DNA from: an uncultured Prevotellaceae bacterium
GTDB taxonomy: Bacteria > Bacteroidota > Bacteroidia > Bacteroidales > Bacteroidaceae
Reading direction: 5' to 3'
Length of the DNA stretch: 21,564 nt
Assembly (NCBI GenBank): GCA_937893145.1
Contig: CALBJW010000116.1
Span: 1-21,564 of the forward strand
The first letter of the stretch is position 1; every line of letters starts with the position of its first letter. Under the pieces are notes generated by a model. It had not been told where the DNA came from. It did not search any database and saw only the letters and a program-made list of their open reading frames with translations. Below, one piece after another: positions 1-6,063 of the stretch. A program made the position numbers and the translations under genes.

Positions 1-23
1 GTGCAAATATATCATAATGGAAA

Positions 24-84
24 GTCCGACTCGTCGGACAAGGCAAAAGATAAGGACATCAAGACAAGTCCGACGGGTCGGACT
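24..84. repeat. Tandem pair of GTCCGAC-NN-GTCGGAC palindromes
   Basis: Palindrome one is GTCCGAC, TC, GTCGGAC at 24-39. Palindrome two is AGTCCGAC, GG, GTCGGACT at 67-84. The arms are identical over seven bases and both spacers are 2 nt. The centres lie 44 bp apart, close to four helical turns. They could be paired operator sites or two copies of a dispersed intergenic palindrome. The sequence alone does not decide which. Confidence 0.75.
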
Positions 85-143
85 GCCTCTGACGTCTTTA
101 CGATTTGCTCCAGATGACTATAGCATTCAAACCTTTTAACCCT

Positions 144-191
144 AAAATGTATGAAAATCATACACAATACTGTATGATTTTCTTACACTTT
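144..191. repeat. Long interrupted inverted repeat (hairpin)
   Basis: Left arm 149-164 (GTATGAAAATCATACA) pairs with right arm 171-186 at 15 of 16 positions around a 6-nt loop (CAATAC). Pairing continues outward over 144-148 with 187-191, with one further mismatch. The left arm is itself a local palindrome (GTATGA-AAA-TCATAC), so alternative folds are possible. There is no U-tract next to it, so it is not a standard terminator. Confidence 0.6.
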
Positions 192-297
192 TCATTTTCG
201 GACACTTTTTCTAATACATTTATTATATATAAGGCTTATAGGCGAAATAGAAATAACGCGTTATATAAAGCTAAAATTAATTAGGTTAATTTCCGGT

Positions 298-335
298 AAC
301 GAGCGTGCAGGGCTGTAAAGTTCTGCACGCTCGTT
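298..335 (-). terminator. Hairpin 3' of the toxin-antitoxin operon
   Basis: A perfect 13-bp stem (298-310 with 323-335, arm AACGAGCGTGCAG) closes a 12-nt loop. It starts 24 nt past the toxin stop codon on the minus strand. The stem is GC-rich compared with its surroundings. The U-tract is poor on the minus strand. On the plus strand a T-rich stretch (TTGCTTTTTATT) follows after a few bases, so the hairpin may work in either direction. A role as operon terminator is inferred from position and stem strength. Confidence 0.55.
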
Positions 336-359
336 TATATAGTTGCTTTTTATTAATGC

Positions 360-773
360 CTACAACTCTTCCATTGTACCAAACCTATCAATGAACTCTG
401 CAGGAGTAATAACTTGAGGTTTCTTAGGATAATGTTTCAAATTTCCTGTTACGAGAAACGAATCTTCAACAGAAAGAGTGATTTCAAAGAAGACTCGATC
501 TGATTCATCTGGCATTGATTCTGTAAAAGCGGTGCGCGAAGTGTCTAAACCAATTTTTCGCAAAAAGAAAATGAGTTTATCAACATCTTGTGATTTAAAC
601 GGAAACTTACTTCTATGTAACACTTCATTATACTCTGCTATCACCTCATCATTAACTAATGGGGTAATTTGTTTTGACGTTATCATGTTGAGAATCTTCT
701 TTGTTGGCGAAAGAGGATTTCCCGTTAAAAGTGCAGAGACAAGAACATTTGTATCTATCACAGCGTATATCAT
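360..773 (-). CDS. PIN-domain ribonuclease toxin
   Basis: A 137-residue protein of the putative toxin PIN family (the COG1569/TIGR00305 type). It is expected to be a Mg-dependent ribonuclease acting in the cytoplasm and to be held inactive by the protein encoded just upstream. Visible motifs are the N-terminal strand with DTN (D7-N9), acidic residues E43 and E47 in NDEVIAEY, the PDESDRVFFE segment (D89, D92) and the C-terminal EDSFLVTGN segment (D104, N111). Together these form the usual PIN acidic cluster. The length is typical of the family. The ATG overlaps the antitoxin stop as ATGA (770-773), which implies translational coupling and fixes the start. A hairpin terminator follows. The family assignment is firm, but no RNA target can be inferred. 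Confidence 0.9.
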   Translation of the reverse strand: MIYAVIDTNVLVSALLTGNPLSPTKKILNMITSKQITPLVNDEVIAEYNEVLHRSKFPFKSQDVDKLIFFLRKIGLDTSRTAFTESMPDESDRVFFEITLSVEDSFLVTGNLKHYPKKPQVITPAEFIDRFGTMEEL

Positions 774-1084
774 AGACCTAAACGTTTTTTACGTTCTTCT
801 CTTGCAAGACGAATTTCCTCGTTTATTTCCTCTAAGGTCATCTCGGAAACATCAGATTCTGCTGCACACTTCTGCATAGATTCTACGGCATTTATTGCAT
901 CTTCGTATATTGAAGTTTTCTTTCCTGGTATGCTGATTGGGAATGGAATGCTCTTGCTGCGAACCACAGCATTCACAAAGATATTGATTGCAGTATTAGC
1001 ACTCATGCCAAATTGTTCGCAGAGTGCGTCGAATTGAGCTTTCATCTGTGAGTCTATTCTCACTGTCATTGCTTGTTGTGCCAT
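770..1084 (-). CDS. RelB/DinJ-family antitoxin
   Basis: A 104-residue protein whose N-terminal half carries the RelB/DinJ ribbon-helix-helix pattern: MTVRIDSQMKAQFD, then LCEQFGMSANTAINIFVNAVV, then SIPFPIS. The N-terminal part should dimerise and bind DNA. The charged C-terminal tail, rich in E, K and R, should wrap around and neutralise the PIN toxin. It is first in the operon, as antitoxins usually are, and its stop overlaps the toxin start. Upstream are a matching promoter (1139-1170) and a GGTGTC...GACACC palindrome (1102-1118), consistent with autoregulation. A RelB-type antitoxin is more often paired with a RelE-type toxin; here the partner is a PIN protein, a combination also known in Bacteroidota. 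Confidence 0.92.
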   Translation of the reverse strand: MAQQAMTVRIDSQMKAQFDALCEQFGMSANTAINIFVNAVVRSKSIPFPISIPGKKTSIYEDAINAVESMQKCAAESDVSEMTLEEINEEIRLAREERKKRLGL

Positions 1085-1101
1085 ATTTATAAGTTTCTTA
1101 T

Positions 1102-1118
1102 GGTGTCGTTATGACACC
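1102..1118 (-). promoter_or_regulatory. Candidate antitoxin operator palindrome
   Basis: GGTGTC, 5-nt spacer, GACACC: a perfect 6-bp inverted repeat 18 bp upstream of the antitoxin ATG and about 20 bp downstream of the -7 box. Palindromes in this place are typical sites where the antitoxin or toxin-antitoxin complex represses its own operon. The regulatory role is inferred. Confidence 0.6.
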
Positions 1119-1138
1119 TGTTAGATATAATGATGGTG

Positions 1139-1170
1139 CAAAAGTAGTGATTTTATAGAAACATTACAAA
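1139..1170 (-). promoter_or_regulatory. Promoter of the toxin-antitoxin operon
   Basis: On the minus strand TTTG (1170-1167) is followed after 20 bp by TACTTTTG (1146-1139). This matches the Bacteroidetes primary sigma consensus (TTTG, 19-21 bp, TAnnTTTG). Transcription would start around 1133, giving a leader of roughly 50 nt that contains the 1102-1118 palindrome. Confidence 0.7.
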
Positions 1171-1413
1171 TTATTGGCTTTATTATTTGCAACTTATACT
1201 ATAAATTTATGATTTCTTTGAAAAAAGTTTATGCCAGTTAAATCTTTTTCAATATCTTTACGTCTTATAGGTAGAAAGCATTGCAAGTAATAGGCAATTT
1301 AATAATTATTTTGATTAAGCATAATGTCATTTGAAATTGTATGGTTAAGTTGGGGTATTGTCGTACCTTTGTGATGTTAAAGGAACTTTTTAATAAAGAT
1401 TTGGGTTATTTTC
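1171..1413. other. AT-rich divergent intergenic region
   Basis: Together with its flanks this makes a 380-bp gap between the divergently transcribed toxin-antitoxin operon and the plus-strand operon. I see no ORF, tRNA or strong hairpin. A second -7-like box, TACCTTTG, sits at 1364-1371 on the plus strand but has no TTTG at the right spacing, so it is a weaker candidate than the one at 1414-1444. Confidence 0.6.
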
Positions 1414-1444
1414 TTTGTATAATTACTTTTTTATCTTACATTTG
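1414..1444 (+). promoter_or_regulatory. Promoter of the plus-strand import operon
   Basis: TTTG at 1414-1417, then 19 bp, then TACATTTG at 1437-1444: an exact fit to the Bacteroidetes consensus. Transcription would begin near 1450, about 15 nt before the ATG at 1465, so the leader would be very short. It is the only strong plus-strand promoter I found ahead of the seven-gene operon. Confidence 0.75.
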
Positions 1445-1464
1445 CAAAATAAAAACTAACAGGA

Positions 1465-2604
1465 ATGATGATGTGTAGAATAATTGGACTGATAATCATG
1501 TTCTTTGGAGTGTGTCTCGGCTGTGAGGCGCAAGGGTTGACAAGGGTGCAGGCAGAGGAGGAGATGAGTAGGGTTGTGGACGAATGGTATGCTGAGGTAC
1601 GCAAGGAAACGGACTATATCACTAAGCGACAGGCGGTGGTAAGGGGAGAGAAGGTGATGCCTCTCTCGTGTATGGTGTATGGTAAGTTGCCCGAAGATGG
1701 GCGAAGCCTCTTCATTTCGCTTCATGGTGGCGGTAGCGCTCCGAAGGCTGTGAACGACCAGCAATGGCAGAACCAATGGGGACTGTACCATCCGAAGGAG
1801 GGTGTGTATGTCTGTCCTCGTGCTGCATACGACGACTGGAACATGCACTTCAAGGATGATGTGGATGAGATGTACAAGGATATCATCATGTATGCTTACA
1901 GTCATCTGAATGTGAATCCCGACAAGGTGTATGTGATGGGATATAGTGCTGGTGGCGATGGTGTGTGGCGATTGGCTCCACGAATGGCTGACACATGGGC
2001 GGCTGCCTCGATGATGGCAGGACATCCTGGTGATGTGTCGCTGCTGAACCTCCGCAATCTGCCTTATATGGTTTGGTGTGGTGCTGAGGATGCTGCTTAC
2101 GACAGAAATAAGTTGTGTGCTGAACGTATCATCGAACTCGACTCGCTGCACAGGGCTGACAGTGAAGGATATGTGCATAGCGGACATATCATTGAGGGCA
2201 AGGGCCACTGGATGGATAGGGTAGATACCGCTGCTGTGGAATGGATGGCTCAGTACAAGAGGAATCCTTACCCTAAACGCATCGTTTGGCGACAGGAGGA
2301 GGTGTTGAAGAAGCATTTCTATTGGTTGAGTGTGGCAGAGGATGAGATGCAGAGAGGTAGGGAAGTGCGTGTGGATGTGGATGGGAACAGAATTACGATA
2401 TGTAAGTGTGACTATAAGCACATCACTCTCCATCTGAACGACAAGATAGTGAATCTCGACAAACCTGTTGAGGTATATATAGGAAAGAAGAGGGTGAAGA
2501 AGGCGAAGCTCATTCGCAGTAGTGAGACCATGAAGCGAAGCATTCGCGAGTGGGGTGATGCAAGATATTGTTTTAGTACAGAAATAAAAATTGAAGTAAA
2601 ATGA
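1465..2604 (+). CDS. Secreted alpha/beta-hydrolase (esterase-like)
   Basis: A 379-residue alpha/beta-hydrolase with an N-terminal signal segment (about 1-22; a Cys at 20 after LG gives a weak lipobox). Family motifs are the oxyanion-hole HGGG at 87-90, the nucleophile elbow GYSAGG (S161), a candidate acid in GAED (D209) and the catalytic His in KGHW (H248). The order and spacing fit serine esterases related to polyhydroxybutyrate depolymerase-like or feruloyl/acetyl esterases. A C-terminal extension of about 110 residues has no motif I recognise. The protein is probably periplasmic or surface-exposed and could remove ester groups from an imported substrate; that is inference. It is first in the operon behind the 1414-1444 promoter. 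Its stop overlaps the next ATG (ATGA, 2601-2604), so translation of the two is coupled. Three Met codons begin the ORF, so the exact start could shift by one or two codons. Confidence 0.85.
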   Translation: MMMCRIIGLIIMFFGVCLGCEAQGLTRVQAEEEMSRVVDEWYAEVRKETDYITKRQAVVRGEKVMPLSCMVYGKLPEDGRSLFISLHGGGSAPKAVNDQQWQNQWGLYHPKEGVYVCPRAAYDDWNMHFKDDVDEMYKDIIMYAYSHLNVNPDKVYVMGYSAGGDGVWRLAPRMADTWAAASMMAGHPGDVSLLNLRNLPYMVWCGAEDAAYDRNKLCAERIIELDSLHRADSEGYVHSGHIIEGKGHWMDRVDTAAVEWMAQYKRNPYPKRIVWRQEEVLKKHFYWLSVAEDEMQRGREVRVDVDGNRITICKCDYKHITLHLNDKIVNLDKPVEVYIGKKRVKKAKLIRSSETMKRSIREWGDARYCFSTEIKIEVK

Positions 2605-4004
2605 TAAAGAAACAGTTTGTTGCGATGATGGCATTGATGCTGATGCCTGTCGCGGTGTTTGCTCAGTTGACAGTAAAGGTGCAGCTCAAGGCGGTGAATG
2701 CTGATGAGATGCGCGTGTATGCCTATCCATTCGATGCGGAGAGTGATGCTGACGCTCCGATGCAGAAGGGTAGTGACGGTATATATGAGCAGACCATCAA
2801 CGAGAGTGCTTTGGGACTGTACAACATGGTGTGCGTGACAAGTAACGCTCAGTATGCCTTGCCTTTGTACATGAAAAAGGGTGCAAATAATCAACCTGTG
2901 ATGTTGATGGTTGACACTACTGGCGACTGTCCTCGTGCTGAGTTGGTTTCGACAAGCAAGAAGAAGGAGGACAAGGCTTGGGCAGCAAACAACAATACTA
3001 ATATCGTTGCCTTAGGCGAAATGAATGCCTTGTACTACAAGTTGAGTAAGGAGGTATGGATGAAATCTACTTCTATGTCGGCAGATGACTTGAAGTCGCT
3101 GGTGAAGATATACCAGGACAAGGCAGAGGAGATAGACGGCAACAATGCTGTTGATGCCAATGTGAAGACTCATGTCAATGTGTGGGCATACTTGCTCGAG
3201 GCGGAGGCTTGCGATGTGTTCAACAGAATGAATTCGCAGAAGGTGAAGGTGTTTGCAGAAGGTGAAGAGGTGGGCGATGCTGTGCTTAAAGCACCATACA
3301 CCATTCTCGACTCTCCATTGTTCTATATCCATTCGTCGGCTGTGCATACTGCTGTGCAGGCTGTGCCAAAGGGTACGATTGACAGCAGACTGAAGTATGT
3401 GCAGGACAACTACAAGCAGCCTGAACTCAGAAAGAACATACAGCGCAGTCTGGTGAATGCCTTCATACGCAACTATGACTTCACGAAGGGTTATCAGGAA
3501 GGTCTCGACTTCCTCCAGAATGCCAAAGGTAAGTATGACGGTGTGGATGACGAGGCGGTTAATGTTTTCCGTGAGAGAGTGAGTGCCACTCCTGGTGCTG
3601 CATTCCCTGATGTGGCTCTTGTCGATGCGGAAGGAAATGCGGTCAGTCTGGATAAGTTCAGAGGCAAGTATGTGTATATCGACCTTTGGGCATCGTGGTG
3701 TGTGCCATGTGTGAAGGAGGTGCCATACCTCAAGGCGATGGAGGCAGACTTGAAGGATTCGAATGTGGTGTTTGTGAGTATCTCGACCGACTCGTCTGAG
3801 GCTCCTTGGAAGAAGAAGATGGAGCAGCTCGGTATGCATGGCAACCAGTGGTGGAACAAGGATGGCAAGTTGTGTGACAAGTTGAATGTGTCGGGTATTC
3901 CTCATTTCTTAATCTATGACAAGGAAGGACACATGCACACATATAATGCTCCACGACCATCGACTGGAAGTGCATTGAAGAAAATGCTGGAAGAGTTGAA
4001 GTAA
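2601..4004 (+). CDS. TlpA-like thioredoxin-domain protein
   Basis: A 467-residue exported protein with a clear signal peptide ending near VFAQ (residue 22). Residues 23 to about 330 form a poorly conserved N-terminal region of the kind seen in Bacteroidota TlpA/ResA-like proteins (DUF4369-type arrangement); I do not see a catalytic motif there. The thioredoxin fold covers about 331-467: an AhpC/TSA-like entry (FPDVALVDAEG), the active site WCVPC (C367, C370), and the cis-proline in GIPHFL (P434). The expected role is thiol-disulfide exchange in the periplasm, reducing or isomerising disulfides. The 4-bp overlap with the hydrolase gene implies coordinated expression. TlpA-like proteins are common next to SusC/SusD pairs but their substrates are mostly unknown. 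Confidence 0.9.
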   Translation: MIKKQFVAMMALMLMPVAVFAQLTVKVQLKAVNADEMRVYAYPFDAESDADAPMQKGSDGIYEQTINESALGLYNMVCVTSNAQYALPLYMKKGANNQPVMLMVDTTGDCPRAELVSTSKKKEDKAWAANNNTNIVALGEMNALYYKLSKEVWMKSTSMSADDLKSLVKIYQDKAEEIDGNNAVDANVKTHVNVWAYLLEAEACDVFNRMNSQKVKVFAEGEEVGDAVLKAPYTILDSPLFYIHSSAVHTAVQAVPKGTIDSRLKYVQDNYKQPELRKNIQRSLVNAFIRNYDFTKGYQEGLDFLQNAKGKYDGVDDEAVNVFRERVSATPGAAFPDVALVDAEGNAVSLDKFRGKYVYIDLWASWCVPCVKEVPYLKAMEADLKDSNVVFVSISTDSSEAPWKKKMEQLGMHGNQWWNKDGKLCDKLNVSGIPHFLIYDKEGHMHTYNAPRPSTGSALKKMLEELK

Positions 4005-4037
4005 TTATACCTTTATTATATTATTAAACATTTATTT

Positions 4038-6005
4038 ATGAAGAAATTTTACACATTCATTGCGTTGATGGTGGCTATGTTTGCTTCATCAACAGCCAAT
4101 GCTGCAGTAGAGAGTGCTACCGAACTGTTCGGTAAGTGGAAGTTTACAGCAAGCATTGAGTATCTCGACAACAGTTACAAGGACAAGATTCTTGCTGAGA
4201 GCGAGGTAATCATCAAGAAGGACCCACTCGGTACTTTCGCAGCAGAAATCGAAGGTATCTGTGGTGTTGAAGATTCATACCAGCAGGTTAGCCGCGTCAC
4301 TTCGACAGATGCAGGTATGGCTCTGAAGATAACAAACCCTAACGGTGGTGGTTTTGATGCTTGGGGCAGTCTTGGTCTCTGGATGGCAGATGTTGAAGGC
4401 AATAACCCATTCAACGGTTTTGGCAACCTCTACTATGCTATCAACGATGCGGGTACTGAAATCTCTATCCCTGACTTCACATTCGTTAAGTTGGCTGCGT
4501 TCACAGATGATAAGGGCGAGATTATCGCTAAGGTTTCAAATGCAAAGCTCACTCTCGTAGAGACTGAGAAGATTGAGGTGAACGACATCTCTGGTAAGTA
4601 CGAACTCAACATCACTTCTTCATACAACTACGGAAAGGTTGAGTCGTGGCCAACACAGATTGACATGGAAGTGGTTAGCAAGGATGACACTAACCAGAAC
4701 TACACTGTGACATGGACAACAGACATCTACAAGCTCACTTTTGACGCTACATTCAACGGCAACAACTTGACATTGCCATACTCAAAGATGCTCGTGGCTA
4801 ACGACTCTATCTATATGGCTCCATCAAGCGGTGCAACACTCGACGGTAGTGTGGTATTCAACCTTGCTGGCGAAAACCTCGTTATCTCTTCTGGTTGTAC
4901 ATTTGTTGTACCATTCGACAAGAACGAAGATGGTGTGGTTGACAGTTTGAGCTATGTATTCTGGTATGGTGATGGTATCGCTAAGAAGCCAAGAGTGCTT
5001 CCTTCAGTAAACTACGAAGGCACATACAATGCTGTTGCTACTGTGGCTTACAACACAGAGACACAGCCTGTGAACACTACTGGTAAGATTGTGATTGAAT
5101 ACAGCGATAAGCTTCAGGCATATCAGGTAAAGGAATTCCTTGGTTATACTAATCCATTCACATTCAACTATGATGTGATGTACTTCGTTCCAGATGCAGA
5201 TGACCCATTGAAGGGTGTTATCACTTGTGCTAATCTTGAGTTCATCGGCAATACTCCTGACGGTAAGGACTACCGTTATATCGCAGTTCGTGATGTGAAC
5301 ATGCAGGAGAATGATATCCCTGTCACATTCGATGCTGATGGTAACATGACAATCAAGGAAATGTGTGTTATTACAACTACTTGGATGGGTGCAGAACCTG
5401 ATGCACTCGCTGTATTCTTCAGTCCTGTAGTAGCAACAAAGGCTCCTGCTCCATCTCCAATGGATTGGCTCGCTGCCACAAGTGTCACTCCTGTCACATA
5501 CGCTTATACAGCAGAGGGTGAGACTATTCCTACAACTGGTGCATTCAAGGTGTCTTACTACGAAAACACAGAAGAATATCTTGTTGAGGACTTCATGGGT
5601 TATGACCTCTACACAATGAACTATGGTGGCCTTCTTCTCACTCCAGATGCAAAAGACCCTCATAAGGCTATCATGGAATGTGGTACTATTGACTTCATCT
5701 CTGAAAGCATGGAAGATGTTGTTATCTACGACAAGAACCTCGGCATGAGTGGCATCGAATTCACTCTCAACGATGATGGTACAGTAACAGTAGGCGACTT
5801 CGTAATCGCTAAGGGTCCTTGGGGTGCAGCACCAACTACTATCCTCGCTGCTACAAGTGCTCAGTCAATTACTGGTATCAACAATATCACAACTACTACA
5901 TCAAAGAACATGATGTATAACCTCGCTGGTCAGAAGGTTAACACACTCCAGCGTGGCATCACTATCAAGAATGTTGGTGGTAAGTTTGTGAAGGTAATCA
6001 AGTAA
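4038..6005 (+). CDS. Four-domain beta-rich secreted protein with sorting tail
   Basis: A 655-residue protein of unknown function. It has a signal peptide (about 1-22, SSTANA) and then four beta-rich segments of roughly 120-150 residues: about 28-175, 183-315, 325-465 and 480-600. The third and fourth are visibly homologous: both have TTG + short strand, YxVEDF/YQVKEF + LGY/MGY, then a strand ending in TPDA/VPDA + DDP/KDP, then GVITCANLEFI/AIMECGTIDFI. The C terminus (about 622-655: MYNLAGQKV, GITIKNVGGKF) resembles the type-IX-like sorting tail common in Prevotella and relatives, so the protein is probably delivered outside the cell. It lies 33 bp after the thioredoxin gene and before susC, where one may expect a surface binding protein. 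I cannot assign it to a named family; ligand-binding beta-barrel or beta-sandwich modules are plausible. Confidence 0.8.
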   Translation: MKKFYTFIALMVAMFASSTANAAVESATELFGKWKFTASIEYLDNSYKDKILAESEVIIKKDPLGTFAAEIEGICGVEDSYQQVSRVTSTDAGMALKITNPNGGGFDAWGSLGLWMADVEGNNPFNGFGNLYYAINDAGTEISIPDFTFVKLAAFTDDKGEIIAKVSNAKLTLVETEKIEVNDISGKYELNITSSYNYGKVESWPTQIDMEVVSKDDTNQNYTVTWTTDIYKLTFDATFNGNNLTLPYSKMLVANDSIYMAPSSGATLDGSVVFNLAGENLVISSGCTFVVPFDKNEDGVVDSLSYVFWYGDGIAKKPRVLPSVNYEGTYNAVATVAYNTETQPVNTTGKIVIEYSDKLQAYQVKEFLGYTNPFTFNYDVMYFVPDADDPLKGVITCANLEFIGNTPDGKDYRYIAVRDVNMQENDIPVTFDADGNMTIKEMCVITTTWMGAEPDALAVFFSPVVATKAPAPSPMDWLAATSVTPVTYAYTAEGETIPTTGAFKVSYYENTEEYLVEDFMGYDLYTMNYGGLLLTPDAKDPHKAIMECGTIDFISESMEDVVIYDKNLGMSGIEFTLNDDGTVTVGDFVIAKGPWGAAPTTILAATSAQSITGINNITTTTSKNMMYNLAGQKVNTLQRGITIKNVGGKFVKVIK

Positions 6006-6017
6006 ATCTATAATTTA

Positions 6018-6050
6018 AGTGAAAAGTGAATTAACAATTCACTTTTCACT
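6018..6050. repeat. GTGAA-type hairpin between two operon genes
   Basis: A perfect 15-bp inverted repeat (arm AGTGAAAAGTGAATT at 6018-6032, partner at 6036-6050) with a 3-nt loop. It lies 12 bp after the stop of the preceding gene and 13 bp before the susC ATG. The stem is AT-rich with no following U-run. It is therefore more like a stability or processing hairpin, or a dispersed repeat, than a terminator. It shares its GTGAA(A/G)AGTGAA core with the element at 10576-10711. Confidence 0.8.
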
Positions 6051-6063
6051 CCTTTATTTATAT

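Larger units (their letters stand above)
1..359. other. Non-coding region with palindromes, 5' edge of window
   Basis: I see no convincing gene here. The stretch contains two similar palindromes (24-39 and 67-84), a long interrupted hairpin (144-191), a perfect 12-bp palindrome ATAACGCGTTAT (253-264) and the hairpin downstream of the toxin gene (298-335). A minus-strand TATATTTG at 4-11 matches the Bacteroidetes -7 box and would drive a gene lying left of the window, but no TTTG sits at the right distance upstream. The region is AT-rich apart from the palindromes. Confidence 0.7.

Noticed and set aside
478..879. Plus-strand ORF of 133 codons over the toxin gene
   Set aside because: The minus strand encodes a coupled PIN toxin and antitoxin with promoter and operator; this frame has no family features.
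1456..2634. Minus-strand ORF of 392 codons, longer than the plus-strand gene it covers
   Set aside because: It is antisense to a gene with full hydrolase motifs. Its product is rich in His, Ser and Leu with no domain or signal peptide, as expected from reading GTG/GAT-rich codons backwards.
3012..3905. Minus-strand ORF of 297 codons inside the thioredoxin gene
   Set aside because: Same effect: His-, Arg- and Leu-rich translation with no family features, opposite a clear TlpA-like protein.
5004..5663. Minus-strand ORF of 219 codons, Cys- and His-rich
   Set aside because: It lies fully within the four-domain protein gene and reflects reverse reading of ACA/GTA-type codons.
6018..6050. Terminator separating the four-domain protein gene from susC
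   Set aside because: The stem is AT-rich and no U-run follows directly. No consensus promoter is visible between it and susC, so full termination would leave susC without transcription.
6019..6063. Upstream start for the SusC-like protein
   Set aside because: It would begin inside a perfect hairpin and place 15 residues ahead of an otherwise normal signal peptide; 6064 fits better.
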